From positions 76,220,836 through 76,284,835 of the forward strand of contig NC_080179.1 of assembly GCF_950295315.1 (NCBI RefSeq): DNA of 64,000 nt, given 5' to 3'. Below the pieces are notes generated by a model. That model worked only from the letters and a program-made list of their open reading frames with translations. It did no database searches and was not told where the DNA came from. How positions within the stretch are numbered: the first letter of the stretch is position 1; the number at the start of each line of letters is the position of its first letter. Shown piece after piece: positions 31,001 to 42,371 of the stretch. The position numbers were made by a program, and so were the translations under genes. Source of the DNA: Erinaceus europaeus. Taxonomy: Eukaryota; Chordata; Mammalia; Eulipotyphla; Erinaceidae.

Positions 31001-31279
31001 TCTGCATGAATTAAGTTAGGAAAGTAAAACCACACAGCTCTGCAGTCGTAAGTTTCAGCAATAACTTGATTCTTGAAGTCTGCCCGCTGGAAGGGTCTAT
31101 CAGATGCCTGAGAATCGCTAGAGAACAGGTCAGCTTTTTCCCTTTTAGTCTGTGGTCAGAGAGGCTCAGTTATCATTTTCCAACCTGGAACACTATATCA
31201 CTGGTTTTCAAGGTTGGTTTTTAAAATTGTTCATGAGTCAGGATCCATGGGTAGGTGGGATTATACTTTGCTGTAAGAA

Positions 31280-31310
<31 letters not shown>

Positions 31311-31992
31311 ATTTCTGTGTGTGTTTATTTGCTGATGGACTTTTGAAAGGACACTTGGTCCTGGCTCTGATTATTCCAAAGAAAGGCCCTCATTCTTCAG
31401 TAGGGGATTGCCCAGTGATCTGCCCAGAGATCTGTCATCACTGCTCTGGGCTATTGATGAAGCCCAGAACAGTCTGACCGCATAGCACAAAGCAAATATG
31501 TGCAGCAGGATTCTAGGTTGAAGGAATGTTTCCACTAATAAACAAACGTGGGGTGTCTCCATTGGAGAAGCGCAAATGTCCTTGGCTGGTCTGAGATGTG
31601 GTCTTTCTCATGGGCAGTCAGCTGGGGTTGCACACTTCCAGCTCTTTCGCTTGAAATGACTGTGCTGTGGAGCGCCACAGTGCCGCGCCAGGCCTTTGAC
31701 TGAGGACCACACGTAAACACATCGAAGACTGTTTATGAGGAACCCTAGCATTTAAACACCAGATTATTTTTCGTGGTCCGTCAAGACTGCTGTAATACTT
31801 TTGAATGTTTGGGGTGTGCAAACTTTGTTTTTTCTTCCAGTTCCAGCGCCACTATTGAAGAGGTGATGTACAGGTTGTCACCTGGGCACATTCCATATTT
31901 CCCCAAGATGGGTATCAGTGCACCTCAAAATCTCCACTAAACCATAGGAAGTTAGGCCTCCAACCTCCTCTCTAGCCTCCTTCCTTCCTTCC
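31001..31992 (+). other. PRTG: PRTG intron 2, unique sequence
   Basis: About 1 kb of unique intron with one (TG)n run at 31281-31308. No cryptic exon identified. Confidence 0.5.
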
Positions 31993-32268
31993 TCTTTTAA
32001 AAAATATTTATTTATTTATTCCCTTTTGTTGCCCTTGTTGTTTTATTGTTGTAGTTATTATTGTTGTTGTTGTTAATGTCGTCATTGTTGGACAGGACAG
32101 AGAAATGGAGAGAGGAGGGGAAGACAGAGAGGAGGAGAGAAAGACAGACACCTGCAGACCTGCTTCACCGCCTGTGAAGTGACTCCCCTGCAGGTGGGGA
32201 GCCGGGGGCTCGAACCGGGATCCTTACGCCGGTCCTTGCGCTTTGTTTATGCCACTACCTGACTCCCA
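31993..32268 (-). mobile_element. SINE-A
   Basis: Near-complete reversed copy with a small deletion in the head (GCGCTTTGTTTATGCCACTA). Confidence 0.9.
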
Positions 32269-32396
32269 TGTATTTATTTTTTACCAAGAGTACCACTCAG
32301 CTGTGGTTTGTGGTAATAGTAGGCACTGAACTTGGGATCATTAGTGCCTCGGCATGAAAATTCTGCATTATCATTGTAGTATCTACCCAGTTCTGG
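32269..32396 (-). mobile_element. SINE-D, diverged
   Basis: CACTCAGCTGTGGTTTGTGG and TATCATTGTAGTATCTACCC are recognisable. Confidence 0.7.
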
Positions 32397-32439
32397 AAAG
32401 GATATTTGAACAGTCTACAGTCTTGGAAAACTATAGTTA

Positions 32440-32637
32440 TCACCATATATGTATGTGTATGTGTTTATTTTGAATGGGATAGAAAGGGAAGACAGAGAGG
32501 GCGAGAGACAGAGACACTCACAGCCCTGCTTCACTGCTTGTGAAGTGTCCCCTGCAGGTGGGGAACAGGGACTTGAAACAGGGTCCTTGCGCACTTACTT
32601 GTGTCCGTTCAACCAGGTGCGCGCCTGCTCAGCCCCT
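32440..32637 (-). mobile_element. SINE-B
   Basis: Reversed copy with CACAGCCCTGCTTCACTGCT core and CTGCTCAGCCCC head. Confidence 0.8.
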
Positions 32638-33077
32638 TCCGTCATTCCTCCTTTAGACAGTGGGGCAGGGCTGTTCGTTGTTTTTAAATGACGTCGCTCT
32701 GAATAGATTCTTCTCGGGGACGGGTGTTTGCACACGTTACAGTGCGTGAAGACCTGTCTCTGTTGTTGCTGTTGGCTTTTTAGTAATGCTTAAATGTATT
32801 GACTGGTGAGTTATTTGCTTTGTTTCTCTGGGGCCACGGCCTGACCCCCACGCATGACCCCACTGCCTGCAGTGCTGACTTTCTACTCGTCTTATCTCAC
32901 ATGGGGGAGACAAACCTCGGGACCACAACCACGGACGGAGCTTCTCCTGGCGCTTCTCCTGGCGCTGTCCGTGGTGCCCCTGTGGCGCTGGTTCCAGTTC
33001 GGAGTCTCACACTTGAATGCTATTCAGACAGCTCTCTCTTGGCCTCATCTCCTATTTTTTACATCGTGATTTCTTTT
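32638..33077 (+). other. Unique intron sequence with a SINE-B scrap
   Basis: 32712-32755 (GCACACGTTACAGTGCGTGA) is a short SINE-B piece. The rest is unassigned. An open frame crosses part of it but is joined to a SINE shadow. Confidence 0.4.
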
Positions 33078-33431
33078 TGTATTTTTTTTCCCTCCAGGGT
33101 TATTGCTGGGCTCGGTGCCTGCACCATGAATCCACCGCTCCTGGAGGCCATTTTTCCCCCTTTTTGTTGCCCTTGTTGTTGTAAACTTGTTGTGGTTATT
33201 ATGATTGCCATTGTTGACGTTGTTCGCCTTTGGATAGGACAGAGAGAAATGGAGAGAGGAGGGGAAGACGGAGAGGGGGAGAGAAAGACAGACACCTGCA
33301 GACCTGCTTCACCGCCTGGGAAGCGACTCCCCTGCAGGTGGGGAGCCGGGGGCTCGAACCAGGATCCTCACGCCGGTCCCTGTGCTTTGCGCCACATGCG
33401 CTTAACCCACTGTGCCACCGCCTGACCCCCT
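33078..33431 (-). mobile_element. SINE-A, full long form
   Basis: Reversed copy from CCCTCCAGGGTTATTGCTGG to the head CACCGCCTGACCCCC. Confidence 0.93.
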
Positions 33432-33436
33432 AAATT

Positions 33437-33745
33437 GTATTTTCTTTATTGGGGAATTAATGTTTTACATTCGACAGTAAATACAATAGTTTGTATATGC
33501 ATGATATTTCCCAGTTTTCCACAGGACGATCCAACCCCACTAGGTCCTCTGAATCCTTTTTGGACCTGTCCTCCCTCTCCGCCCCACCCCCCCACCCCCA
33601 GAGTCTTTGACTTTGGTGCAGTGCACCAGCTCCAGTCCAGGTTCTGCTTCTCTTCTGATCCTGTGCTTCAGCTTCTGCCTGAGACTCATCTCCTGTTTTT
33701 AAGTAGGGAAGGAAATTTGATTTTTACTGAGTTTGGGGCCTAGTG
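33437..33745 (-). mobile_element. L1 3' end, subfamily 2
   Basis: Reversed: TTTATTGGGGAATTAATG, CATTCGACAGTAAATACAAT, CCCACTAGGTCCTCTGAATC, GACTTTGGTGCAGTGCACCA. Continues into further 3'-region sequence to about 33745. Confidence 0.85.
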
Positions 33746-33910
33746 TGGAGTCCCGTTGCTTGCCTCCTCTTGTTGTATATATACGAAACATCAAGACCTG
33801 CCCACAAGTTCATCTTCATGTAGCTTTACTCACGTGGACTTCAATATTAGAGATTTTAAAAATGACTTCTAGTCAGATTTCATATACCCCTGTCTACTCA
33901 GCATCTTTTA

Positions 33911-33948
33911 AAAAATATTTTATTTATTCCCTTTTGTTGCCCTTGTTG
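33911..33948 (-). mobile_element. 38-bp ultrashort SINE-A insertion with TSD
   Basis: Only the tail-side 38 bases of SINE-A are present (AAATATTTTATTTATTCCCT, then TTTGTTGCCCTTGTTG). They are bracketed by the perfect 11-bp repeat AGCATCTTTTA at 33900-33910 and 33949-33959. Confidence 0.8.
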
Positions 33949-33974
33949 AGCATCTTTTATTTACTTATTTTAGT

Positions 33975-34283
33975 TACTTTTTAAAAAATTTATTTATTTC
34001 CTTTTGTTGCCATTGTATATTATTTTTCCCCTTGTTGTTTTATTGTTGTAGTTATTATTGTTGTTATTGATGTCGTCATTGTTGGGTAGGACAGAGAGAA
34101 ATGGAGAGAGGAGGGGAAGACAGAGAGGGGGAGAGAAAGGCAGACACCTGCAGACCTGCTTCACCGCCTGGGAAGCGACTCCCCTGCAGGTGGGGAGCCG
34201 GGGGCTCGAACCGGGATCCTTAGCCTGGTCCTTGCGCTTTGCGCCACCTGCACTTAACCACTGTGCTACCACCCGACTCCCGA
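33975..34283 (-). mobile_element. SINE-A
   Basis: Complete reversed copy with a small duplication or insertion in the tail-side block (TTGCCATTGTATATTATTTT). Confidence 0.9.
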
Positions 34284-34285
34284 GT

Positions 34286-34432
34286 TTTTTTTTTTTTTAA
34301 AAAAGATTTATTTACTTATTTGAGGGAAAGAGCAACAAAGCATCACTCTGGCACATGCTATGCCAGGGATCAAACTCGAGACCTCATGCTTGGAAGTTCA
34401 ACATTTTATCCATTTTGCCACCACCCGGTTGG
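34286..34432 (-). mobile_element. SINE-C
   Basis: Reversed copy: TTTATTTACTTATTTGAGGG, CACTCTGGCACATGCTATGC, CCTCATGCTTGGAAGTTCAA, CCACCACCCGGT. Confidence 0.88.
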
Positions 34433-34858
34433 CTGTGAGTGATTTTGAACAGGTTAAATTGCAGTGCAGGAAGTGTGTGAGCAATTGACAGGATGAAATG
34501 AAGAGGGAGGTAGGTTGGAAATGAGGAGAGTATGTAATCACAGAGGTCGAGGAGAAATGTTCCGTGTAAAACATCAGATGCAACAGACTTTCAGCAAGAC
34601 AAGACTTGAAAAATCACCATGCTGTTCCTAGGATTTGTGAGAACCACGGTGATTATCTTTGGGAGGTGGGAGGGTGGAAACCTGGACCTCTGCTGGTGGC
34701 TGTGGTGTGGAGCTACACACTGTAACCTGACAACCTTGGACTCCACTGTTAATCACAAGTAAAAATTAAAATTAGAAATCACCAGTGCCAGACAGTTAAT
34801 AGACTGTTAAAGGCATAGAGTTTGGGTTGAAAGAAAACAAAGCACAGGGTTTTTTTTA
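34433..34858 (+). other. Unique intron sequence with a possible L1-related 3' end
   Basis: 34655-34790 (GGTGGCTGTGGTGTGGAGCT ... AATCACAAGTAAAAATTAAA) looks like the 3' end of another retroelement family. The rest is unique. Confidence 0.4.
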
Positions 34859-35123
34859 AAAAAACATTTATTTATTTATTCCCTTTTGTTGCCCTTGTTT
34901 TATTGTCGTAGTTATTATTGATGTCATTGTTGTTGATAGGACAGAGAGAAATGGAGAGAGGAGGGGAAGACAGAGAAGGGGAGGGAAAGACAGACACCTG
35001 CAGACCTGCTTCACCGCCTGTGAAGCGACTCCCCTGTAGGTGGGGAGCCAGGGGCTCGAACCAGGATCCTTATGCCAGTCCTTGCGCTTTGCGCCACGTG
35101 CGCTGTGCTACCGCCCGACTCCC
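34859..35123 (-). mobile_element. SINE-A
   Basis: Reversed copy, slightly shortened at the head (CACGTGCGCTGTGCTACCGC). Confidence 0.9.
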
Positions 35124-35237
35124 ACAAAGCACAGTTTTAAGGAACACTGAACTCTTCTTTGAGTTTAACAGTGAGAGGAATCTTCACTGTCTTAATATTG
35201 CACAATCTTGCTGTCTTCAGATTAGAAATAATACTAT

Positions 35238-35661
35238 GGGGCGGAGGGGAGACAGCACAATGGTTCTGCAAACAGACTCTCATGCCTAAGGCTCCAAAGT
35301 CCCAGGTTCAATCCCCCGCACCACCATAAGCCAGAGCTGAACAGTGCTCTGGTTAAAAAAGAAGAAAAGGGGAGTCGGGCTGTAGCGCAGCGGGTTAAGC
35401 GCAGGTGGCGCAAAGCGCAAGAACCAGCACAAGGATCCTGGTTCGAGCCCCCGGCTCTCCACCTGCAGGGGAGTCGCTTCACAGGCGGTGAATCAGGTCT
35501 GCAGGTGTCTTTCTCTCCTCCTCTCTGTCTTCCCCTCCTCTCTCCATTTCTCTCTGTCCTATCCAACAACGACAACAACAATAATAACTATAACAATAAA
35601 ACAACAAGGGCAACAAAAGGGAATAAATAAATAAAATAAATATTTAAAAAAAAAGAAAAAA
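35238..35661 (+). mobile_element. Composite SINE-D plus SINE-A inside one TSD
   Basis: SINE-D (35238-35360) is followed by a complete SINE-A (35370-35661). A perfect 14-bp repeat, AGAAATAATACTAT, sits at 35224-35237 and 35662-35675, bracketing both together. Either the SINE-A entered the SINE-D A-tail or the pair moved as one transcript. Confidence 0.88.
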
Positions 35662-35675
35662 AGAAATAATACTAT

Positions 35676-36005
35676 ATAGTGAATCAACAAACCAATTCCT
35701 TGGCCAGAGAGCTTGCTCGCTGAGTATGTGCCTGCGTGGCCGTACTGTTAACCAGATTGAGCCCCGGCTCTGCGTGGGACGTGATGTGGCAACAGAGGGC
35801 ATTTTTGTGATTGTGGCATCTTTCCCTCTCCTGTCTGTATGAATGGGGGAAAATAAGTGGCCTGGCCTGATGAACTCACTTTTATATTACCCTGATGCTG
35901 ATTTAGTTCTTTAACTAAATGGTTGTATTGCTTTTATATATATTTCAGCAATAATGTGTACATGTGCTGTTCTGACAGGTGAAGATGCTCTATTAAAAAA
36001 AGAAT
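35676..36005 (+). other. Unique intron sequence
   Basis: Possible old SINE at 35700-35850 (GAGAGCTTGCTCGCTGAGTA head). No gene. Confidence 0.4.
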
Positions 36006-36292
36006 GATGGGGAGTCGGGCGGCAGCGCAGCGGGTGAAGCGCAGGTGGCACAAAGCGCAGGGACCGGCGTAAGGATCCCGGTTCGAGCCCCCGGCTCCCC
36101 ACCTGCAGGGGAGTCGCTTCCCAGGCGGTGAAGCAGGTCTGCAGGTGTCTGTCTTTCTCTCCCCCTGTCTCTCTGTCTTCCCCTCCTCTCTCCGTTTCTC
36201 TCTGTCCTCTCCAACAACGACGACAACAATAAAACAACAAGGGCAACAAAAGGGAAAATAAGTAAATAAATAATTTTTTTTTTTTAAAAAAA
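36006..36292 (+). mobile_element. SINE-A
   Basis: Complete copy: GGGGAGTCGGGCGGCAGCGC head, GGTTCGAGCCC B-box and A/T-rich tail. Confidence 0.92.
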
Positions 36293-36329
36293 GAAAAACA
36301 AAGAAAAGGAAAGCACAGCGGGGAAACTT

Positions 36330-36545
36330 GAGGAGCTGTGGTCTGTCAGCAGAGCCAAGGACTCTGAAAGGGGGAGGTAGGAGGAGGCTGAGGGGGAATG
36401 GGGGCGCGGGGGACTTGGGTTGGCAGTGGGAGTGGTGTGCAGATGCCTATTATGGGGAGGTAAGAAATCAATCGTACTCATGACAACTGTCTTGTAAAAT
36501 GTTATTTCCCCCAATAAAATGTTACAAAGCCAAAAATACAAATAC
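36330..36545 (+). mobile_element. L1-like 3' end, further subfamily
   Basis: GTGGTGTGCAGATGCCTATT, TGACAACTGTCTTGTAAAAT and ATTTCCCCCAATAAAATGTT resemble an L1 3' end with a CCCCAATAAA-type signal. Confidence 0.6.
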
Positions 36546-38125
36546 AAAAAATGTTTGTATTTGTAAAACTGGTTCTGTATGTATGTGTGTGAAAATATTT
36601 ATAAAATGTGATCTGAGTTTTAAGAGATATAATGTGGTACGGCCATAATATTTGAGGAAGGTCAGTGAAAACGTTGACATTAAACACATGAATCTCTCTC
36701 TCTCTTTTTTTTTTTTTACAAGAGGTTTCTCTGGTTTAGCAAAGAGTGGTTTGTGTTAACTCCCAGATGTTGAGTGGTGTCTAATATATGATAGCGATTT
36801 TTTTTTTAAACTACAAAACAGGGAAATGAATCTTTGCTAATGAGACAACCATGTAGCTAAGTGTTCCTCAGAGAAGGACATCCTACTCCTCAGAGGTGCT
36901 CTGTCCTGCCATGCAATAGTTCACCAAATTAAATGAGATCACTGATCGGTGCGCCCTTACTGAGGTTCCTTCATGAGCACTTTCTTCAGCCTCACAGCAC
37001 AGTGTCAAAGGTCACTCTTTCTTTGGGAGAATAAAAGCTTTCGGATGGCAAATCCCAGAACCCTTCACTTGGCTTTTGCTGTTTCTCTCTTGCGTAGAAT
37101 GACTGGGGAGACATGGTTGAAAGCAGCACTCATAAATCAGCAGGAAAATGCCTTTACCACCTTTGCAGAGTCTTAAAAATCACCGGCACTGGTAGAATTA
37201 CACTTCGCGATGACACTCTGTTTTACCCCGATTTTCAGCAGGAAGTGACTTGTTGCAGTGTGCCTCCCCTTGTTTGTTATCTTATGTGAAATATCACTTA
37301 TATGTGCATTTTGTTTGGTTGATTGTTTTTCTACCAAAATGATTCTCAGCTCTGGCTTGATGGTGCTGGAGATTGAACCTGGAGCCTCAGAGACTCAAAC
37401 GTGAGACTCCTGCATAAACATTACATTGTCTCTTCTCCCTAATAGTTTTAGTCAAAGTACTCTGCGGGTAATAAATTGGACTGTCCTACCAGTTTAAATG
37501 CGTACATTTCAAGTTTTCCTATGAAAGCCAGGTCTCTAGGATAGAAGGCCAAACCAGTAAAGAGTGAAGAGTTTGGGCTGTTTCTTTACTTGACTGTATC
37601 TTTTAACTACAAGGATAGCAAGCTATCATCAAGATAGCTCGGCGTTCCTTAGGTAGTTGGAGCACAGACTTTACTGGAGCTGCCAGACCATCATGCATGT
37701 GAGGATGTTTCTAGATTAAGTATAATTCAAAAATGAAAATATATTCATAATGGCAGCTATCGAGCTGAGGCTTAGGCTTATGTGCATATACATATTTTTA
37801 TAAAACTAATTTTTCTCAGCTGTTTTAATCCTAATAATTCTTCATAACTTTGCTTTGATAAAGTGTGTACAAAAAGAGAACGAGGACATGATTTTTTTCC
37901 TCCTTGTGGTCTGGTTATTTAGGAAAAAGATGAACTGCTTTCTGTGGTATTGTTGAGGGAAGGCTGAGTTCTGTCAGCACTTGGCTTCAGTTAATTTTCT
38001 TACTAGGAAGAGGTCTCCAGATGCTGCTTGAAACCTCCACCAGCCCCTTACCGTTCATGCAGGTCAGGGCTGACTGTGGGCTTGGCCACCAGGGAAGGCT
38101 CTCTGCTTGGCTGAGAAATGGGCCC
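36546..38125 (+). other. PRTG: PRTG intron 2, repeat-poor
   Basis: Unique apart from an old reversed SINE-D at 37330-37441 (AGCTCTGGCTTGATGGTGCT). No cryptic exon identified. Confidence 0.5.
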
Positions 38126-38325
38126 CCAGGTTCCGCTGGTGGTGAGTCTGGTGGTGTGCACAGATTACCGTGGGCAGGTACCTGGGTTCAAACCCCTGCT
38201 CCCCACCTGCAACTGTGAAGAAGGGCTGCAGGTGTCTCGCTTTCTCTCTCCCTATCTCCCCATCCTCTTTCAGCTTCTCTTTGTTCTATCTAAATTAAAT
38301 AAATAAAATATTTAAAAAGAGAGAG
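38126..38325 (+). mobile_element. SINE-B, diverged
   Basis: GGTACCTGGGTTCAAACCCC, GGGCTGCAGGTGTCTCGCTT and AAATTAAATAAATAAAATAT tail. Confidence 0.8.
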
Positions 38326-38331
38326 AGAAGT

Positions 38332-38570
38332 GGGGGAGTGCTGTGGTGGTGCGCCTTGTTGAGGGCACACGTCGTTATCATGTGCAGGGACCCGTGTTCA
38401 AGCTTCCCTCCTCACTTGCAGGTGGGAAGCTTTATGAGGTGAAGCAGTGCTGCAGGTCTCTTTCTCCTTCCCTCCCTTCTCTCCCTCCCTCCCTCCCTTT
38501 CCTTCTATCTCCCTCTCTCTTCCTTCTCAATTTCTCTTGGTCTCTATCTTAAATAAATAAATAGAGAAAT
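38332..38570 (+). mobile_element. SINE-B, diverged
   Basis: Second copy in tandem: GTGGTGCGCCTTGTTGAGGG head and an expanded CCCT block at 38465-38510. Confidence 0.8.
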
Positions 38571-39811
38571 GGTCCCTTTTCACCTTAGAGATAGTTGTTC
38601 CTTTTGAACAAAAGCTTGGGTTTGGTTTACAGTAAACTGCAATCCTTTGGTTGCTGTAAAATCACATGTGGAAAAATCAACTGATTGTTAATTCTAATTA
38701 GTTTCTAAGTCCGTGTTCATAGTTTTTCCTTTCAAAGAGGGGCCTCTACTTTGCCTAGATGTCAGCATAAGGATTGTATCCAGCAAGATGAGTTACTGTG
38801 GACAAGTGTTGGGCATTGTGATAGCTGTGTACGTCCTGCCTGTGACTTCGCCAGTTCTGAGAGGAAAGTGTTCACGGAAGTGTTCTGGCGCAAAGGTTCT
38901 TCTCTGACTTGGGATTCTTGGGATTCTCCAAGGTTCTTCTCTGACTTGGGATTCTTGTTAATTGTTAAACCAAGCTTCGAGTGAGCTTGTTTTGCTGCCT
39001 TTTTTTGGTTTACAAACAATCTTTTCGAATCTTAAAAATCAATATTCCCCCAGCCAACCCCTGCTTTGGAGCCCCATGTCTCAGGATGTTTGGGATCCTC
39101 TAATTCCGAGGACCTTGGATGAGTGATCCTATAAGACATTTATCTCTTCTTTTAAGGAAAAAGGGATTAGAAACTTCCTGCTGCTTTTACAAACACTGAA
39201 AGCATCCTTTAGGGCTTGGACCTGCTTGGAGGCCACTTTGAGAAATCCTTCAAGTACTCTCTGGGCCTCAGGGCAGCTCCCAACCCCACTTTGTTTTCAC
39301 GGAGAAGGGCTTAGAATTCTTAGTCTAATAGGCTTGTTTCTAGAATCAGTCAAACTTAAAACATAGTTGTGGTTATCTCAAGAAAGTGGTTTTAGACAAG
39401 GGGACAAGTGAAAGATAAGATAAACCTGCCAATTCAGATTTATTTATTTACAGTTTTGCATGGGCATGACCGAAACTAATTGATTAGGAAAAAACAAAAA
39501 ACAAGTGTGACTGCTTTGGCCCTGAGATCATTTGGTGGTAATTATTATTATTTTTTTGTTTGTTTCATCCTATAATTAATTTTCTAGTCTCAGTCAAAGA
39601 TAATGGATATGTTAATATAAGGTCCTTTTTTTTACAATAATGTGTTTGGTATTTTTTATGTCAAATCATGTGAAAAGCACTTTGCTGTTGGAATTAAAAA
39701 ATATTTAAATTGTAGATCAGAAGGAAAATCGCCATTGCTGTATCAGTAGTACTGAGTGATTTACCTGCTTGTTCTGTCCATAGTGGTCTGCTCCTGAGAA
39801 GTTTCAGAACA
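38571..39811 (+). other. PRTG: PRTG intron 2, repeat-poor
   Basis: About 1.2 kb without SINEs. It contains a short direct duplication: a 28-base piece (GGTTCTTCTCTGACTTGGGA...) occurs twice, 40 bp apart, at about 38893 and 38933. Confidence 0.55.
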
Positions 39812-40068
39812 CCTTTTTTATATTTATTTATTTATTTATTTTCCCTTTTTGTTGCCCTTGTTGTTTTATTGTTGTTGTAGTTATTATTGCAGTTATTGTT
39901 GTTGTTTTTGATGTTGTTGTCCTCGTTGGATAGGACCAAGAGAAATGGAGAGAGGAGGGGAAGACAGAGAGGGGGAGAGAAAGACAGACACCTGCAGACC
40001 TGCTTCACCGCCTGGGAAGTGGGGAGCCAGGGGGCTTGAACCGTGATCTTTACGCTGACTCTGGCCTT
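39812..40068 (-). mobile_element. SINE-A with internal deletion
   Basis: Reversed copy. The block normally between GGGAAG and GGGGAGCC (about 17 bases) is missing, and the head is degraded. Confidence 0.85.
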
Positions 40069-40129
40069 TTCCTTTTTCTAAAACGTATACTTTGCATATC
40101 TACATAAAAGACTCAGAAATCGCACTCCT

Positions 40130-40305
40130 GAGCTTGTGTCCTGCGAGAGAATTCCTTTTCGTTGGAGGAGGGGACCCACTTCAGCACTGGCCACATGAGA
40201 CCCCCAAACACCACCACATGGGAGCGCCTGCCACAGCTGCCGCCATGGTCTTGTCTCTCCTCCTCTCTGTGTGAAGAAGAAAAAAGTAAATTCTGTGCCC
40301 AGAGT
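40130..40305 (+). mobile_element. Old SINE, same type as 30371
   Basis: CACCACATGGGAGCGCCTGC core and a CT-rich block. Short open frames here are chance. Confidence 0.5.
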
Positions 40306-40394
40306 GGTAAAGTCATTCGCATACTAGACCCCAATTCTGAGGAAAAGAAAAGGCCTCATGTGAGCGATCCGTTGAAATTAAGTTACCTTATATT

Positions 40395-40842
40395 ATCATA
40401 CAGTGTTTAGAGAGAGAGAGAATGGCCAGGTAGAAACAGAGAGGCAGGGAGGCGGGCGGGAGCACAGCGGGTTAAGCGCAGGTGGCGCAAAGCGCAGGGA
40501 CCGTCCTAAGGATCCCGGTTCGAACCCCGGCTCCCCACCTGCAGGGGAGTCGCTTCCCAGGCGGTGAAGCAGGTCTGCAGGTGTCTGTCTTTCTCTCCCC
40601 CTCTCTGTCTCCCCCTCCTCTCTCCATTTCTCTCTGACCTGTCCAACAATGACGACAACAACAATAAAACAAGGGCAACAAAAGCGAATAAATAAATAAA
40701 TATTTTTAAAATTAAACAAAAAAAAAGAAACAGAGGGACAGTGCAAGAGATCACGACACCAGTGTGGTTGGGGGCTGGGCTCGAACTTAGTCATGCGCAT
40801 GGCACAGCAGAGCACTAACTGGTGAGCTATTTCACCGGCCCA
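40395..40842 (-). mobile_element. Old SINE split by a nested SINE-A
   Basis: Left 40395-40441, right 40726-40842 (GGGCTGGGCTCGAACTTAGT, CACCGGCCC head). Confidence 0.7.
40442..40725 (+). mobile_element. SINE-A with TSD
   Basis: Complete copy bracketed by the 10-bp repeat AGAAACAGAG at 40432-40441 and 40726-40735. Confidence 0.9.
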
Positions 40843-40887
40843 GTAAATGTATTTTATTGCTTGAGTTGTTACTTAAAAATTTTGACT

Positions 40888-41152
40888 ACTGGGGGTCGGG
40901 CGGTGGCGCAGCGGGTTAAGCGCATGTGGCGCAAAGCACAAGGACCAGAGTAAGGATGCCGGTTCGAGTCCCCGGCTCCCCACCTGCAGGGGAGTCGCTT
41001 CCCAGGCGGTGAAGCAGGTCTGCAGGTGTCTGTCTTTCTCTCCCCTTCTCTGTCTTCCCCTCCTCTCTCCATTTCTCTCTGTCCTATCCAACAACAACAA
41101 TAACTACAACAATAAAACAACAAGGGCAACAAAAGGGAATAAATAAATGAAT
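40888..41152 (+). mobile_element. SINE-A
   Basis: Complete copy: GGGGGTCGGGCGGTGGCGCA head, GGTTCGAGTCCCCGG and AAATAAATGAATATTAAAAA tail. Confidence 0.93.
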
Positions 41153-41372
41153 ATTAAAAAATTATTTTAGAGAGAGAGGAAGAGATGCCACAAGGCTGCT
41201 TCATGATCTGCAGTTCAGAGCTACCCTCGCTGCTGCCCACAGTGCTTCCCTGAGGTGGCAGGGCCTTGAGCTCGGGGTCTGGAGTCTGGCGAGGGCTGTG
41301 CTGTGTGCCAGCTCCCAGAGCTACTCCCATTTGTTTTCTTTGCTTGTTTTGCCTCCAGGATTATTTATTTAT
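41153..41372 (-). mobile_element. Old SINE and a long-form scrap
   Basis: 41160-41320 is a degenerate reversed SINE. 41330-41370 (TTTTGCCTCCAGGATTATTT) is the start of another long-form SINE cut by the L1 end that follows. Confidence 0.6.
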
Positions 41373-41640
41373 CTATTTTTTAAATTTCTTTATTGGGGAA
41401 TTAATGTTTTACATTTGACAGTAAATACAATAGTTTGTACATGCATAACATTTCCCAGTTTCCCGTATAACAATGCAACCCCCACTAGGTCCTCTGTCAT
41501 CCTTTTTGGGCCTGTATTCTCCCCTGCCCACCCACCCACCCCAGAGTTATTGGTCTGTAGTTTTCTTTTTTGTTGTGTCCCTGTCAGCTTTTGGTATCAG
41601 GGTGATGTTGGCTTCATAGAAGCTGGAAGGGAGTGTTCCA
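41373..41640 (-). mobile_element. L1 3' end joined to an internal ORF2 piece
   Basis: The 3' end (TTTATTGGGGAATTAATG ... CACCCCAGAGT) runs straight into the ORF2 segment TTATTGGTCTGTAGTTTTC, which matches 5526-5625. The intervening L1 sequence is absent. Both parents carry AGAGT at the joint. Confidence 0.82.
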
Positions 41641-41870
41641 GTGGCTTTGCACAGAGACTCTCATGCCTGAGGCTTCAAAGTCTCAGGTTCAGTCTCCCAC
41701 ACCACCATGAGCCAAAGTTGAGCAGTGCTCTAGTTTAAAGAAATAATAACTATAACTTTTTTAAAAAGGAAATATTAAGGGAAAAAGTGGCCACCAGGAG
41801 CTGAGGATTCTTAGTGTTGGCACTGAGCCCCAGCGATTACCTTGGTGGCAACAGTACATAAATAGAGAAA
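41641..41870 (+). mobile_element. SINE-D, then long-form extension
   Basis: SINE-D at 41645-41750 (ACTCTCATGCCTGAGGCTTC). 41765-41870 carries the extension block (CCACCAGGAGCTGAGGATTC, TTACCTTGGTGGCAAC). Confidence 0.7.
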
Positions 41871-42371
41871 TGAGAAAGGCTGTTAAGTCATGTGGAAGAT
41901 TTGCATTAGGCTCTAAGTCGCCCTCTGTAGAAGCCAAAGGGCTCCAGCTTCTGCAGTCAGCGTTGAGGACTGGCGGAACGGCTCCGGACAGCATGTTGCT
42001 TTTGCCGTGTGCACCCCCAAGGTGAGAGCCTGGCCCACCACGCTGAAGGAAGGAGTCTGTAGCGCTGTCCCCTCTTTCACTCTCTGCCTATTGCGTCCGT
42101 CAGACCAATTAATAAGACTCATATTAACAAAAATAGAATCTTTAAAAAATTCCTTTGAGCACAGCTTTTACTCCCAGCAGAGTCATGATCCTTTGGGAAT
42201 AACCCATTTGGGTCCAGAAGGTCACAAGACTGACGGTGGACCACAGCAGCCTAGTCCAGTTTCTAGGCGAGCGCTTTGCCTCTGGGCTGTTTCTCCCTCC
42301 ATCCCTAGCCTGCCCAGTCCATTTTGGTCTCTCTCTGTGTCTGATTCTGGGCTCACTATAAAAACCTCAGT
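41871..42371 (+). other. Unique intron sequence
   Basis: No gene or repeat recognised; an open frame here has no exon-like borders. Confidence 0.45.
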
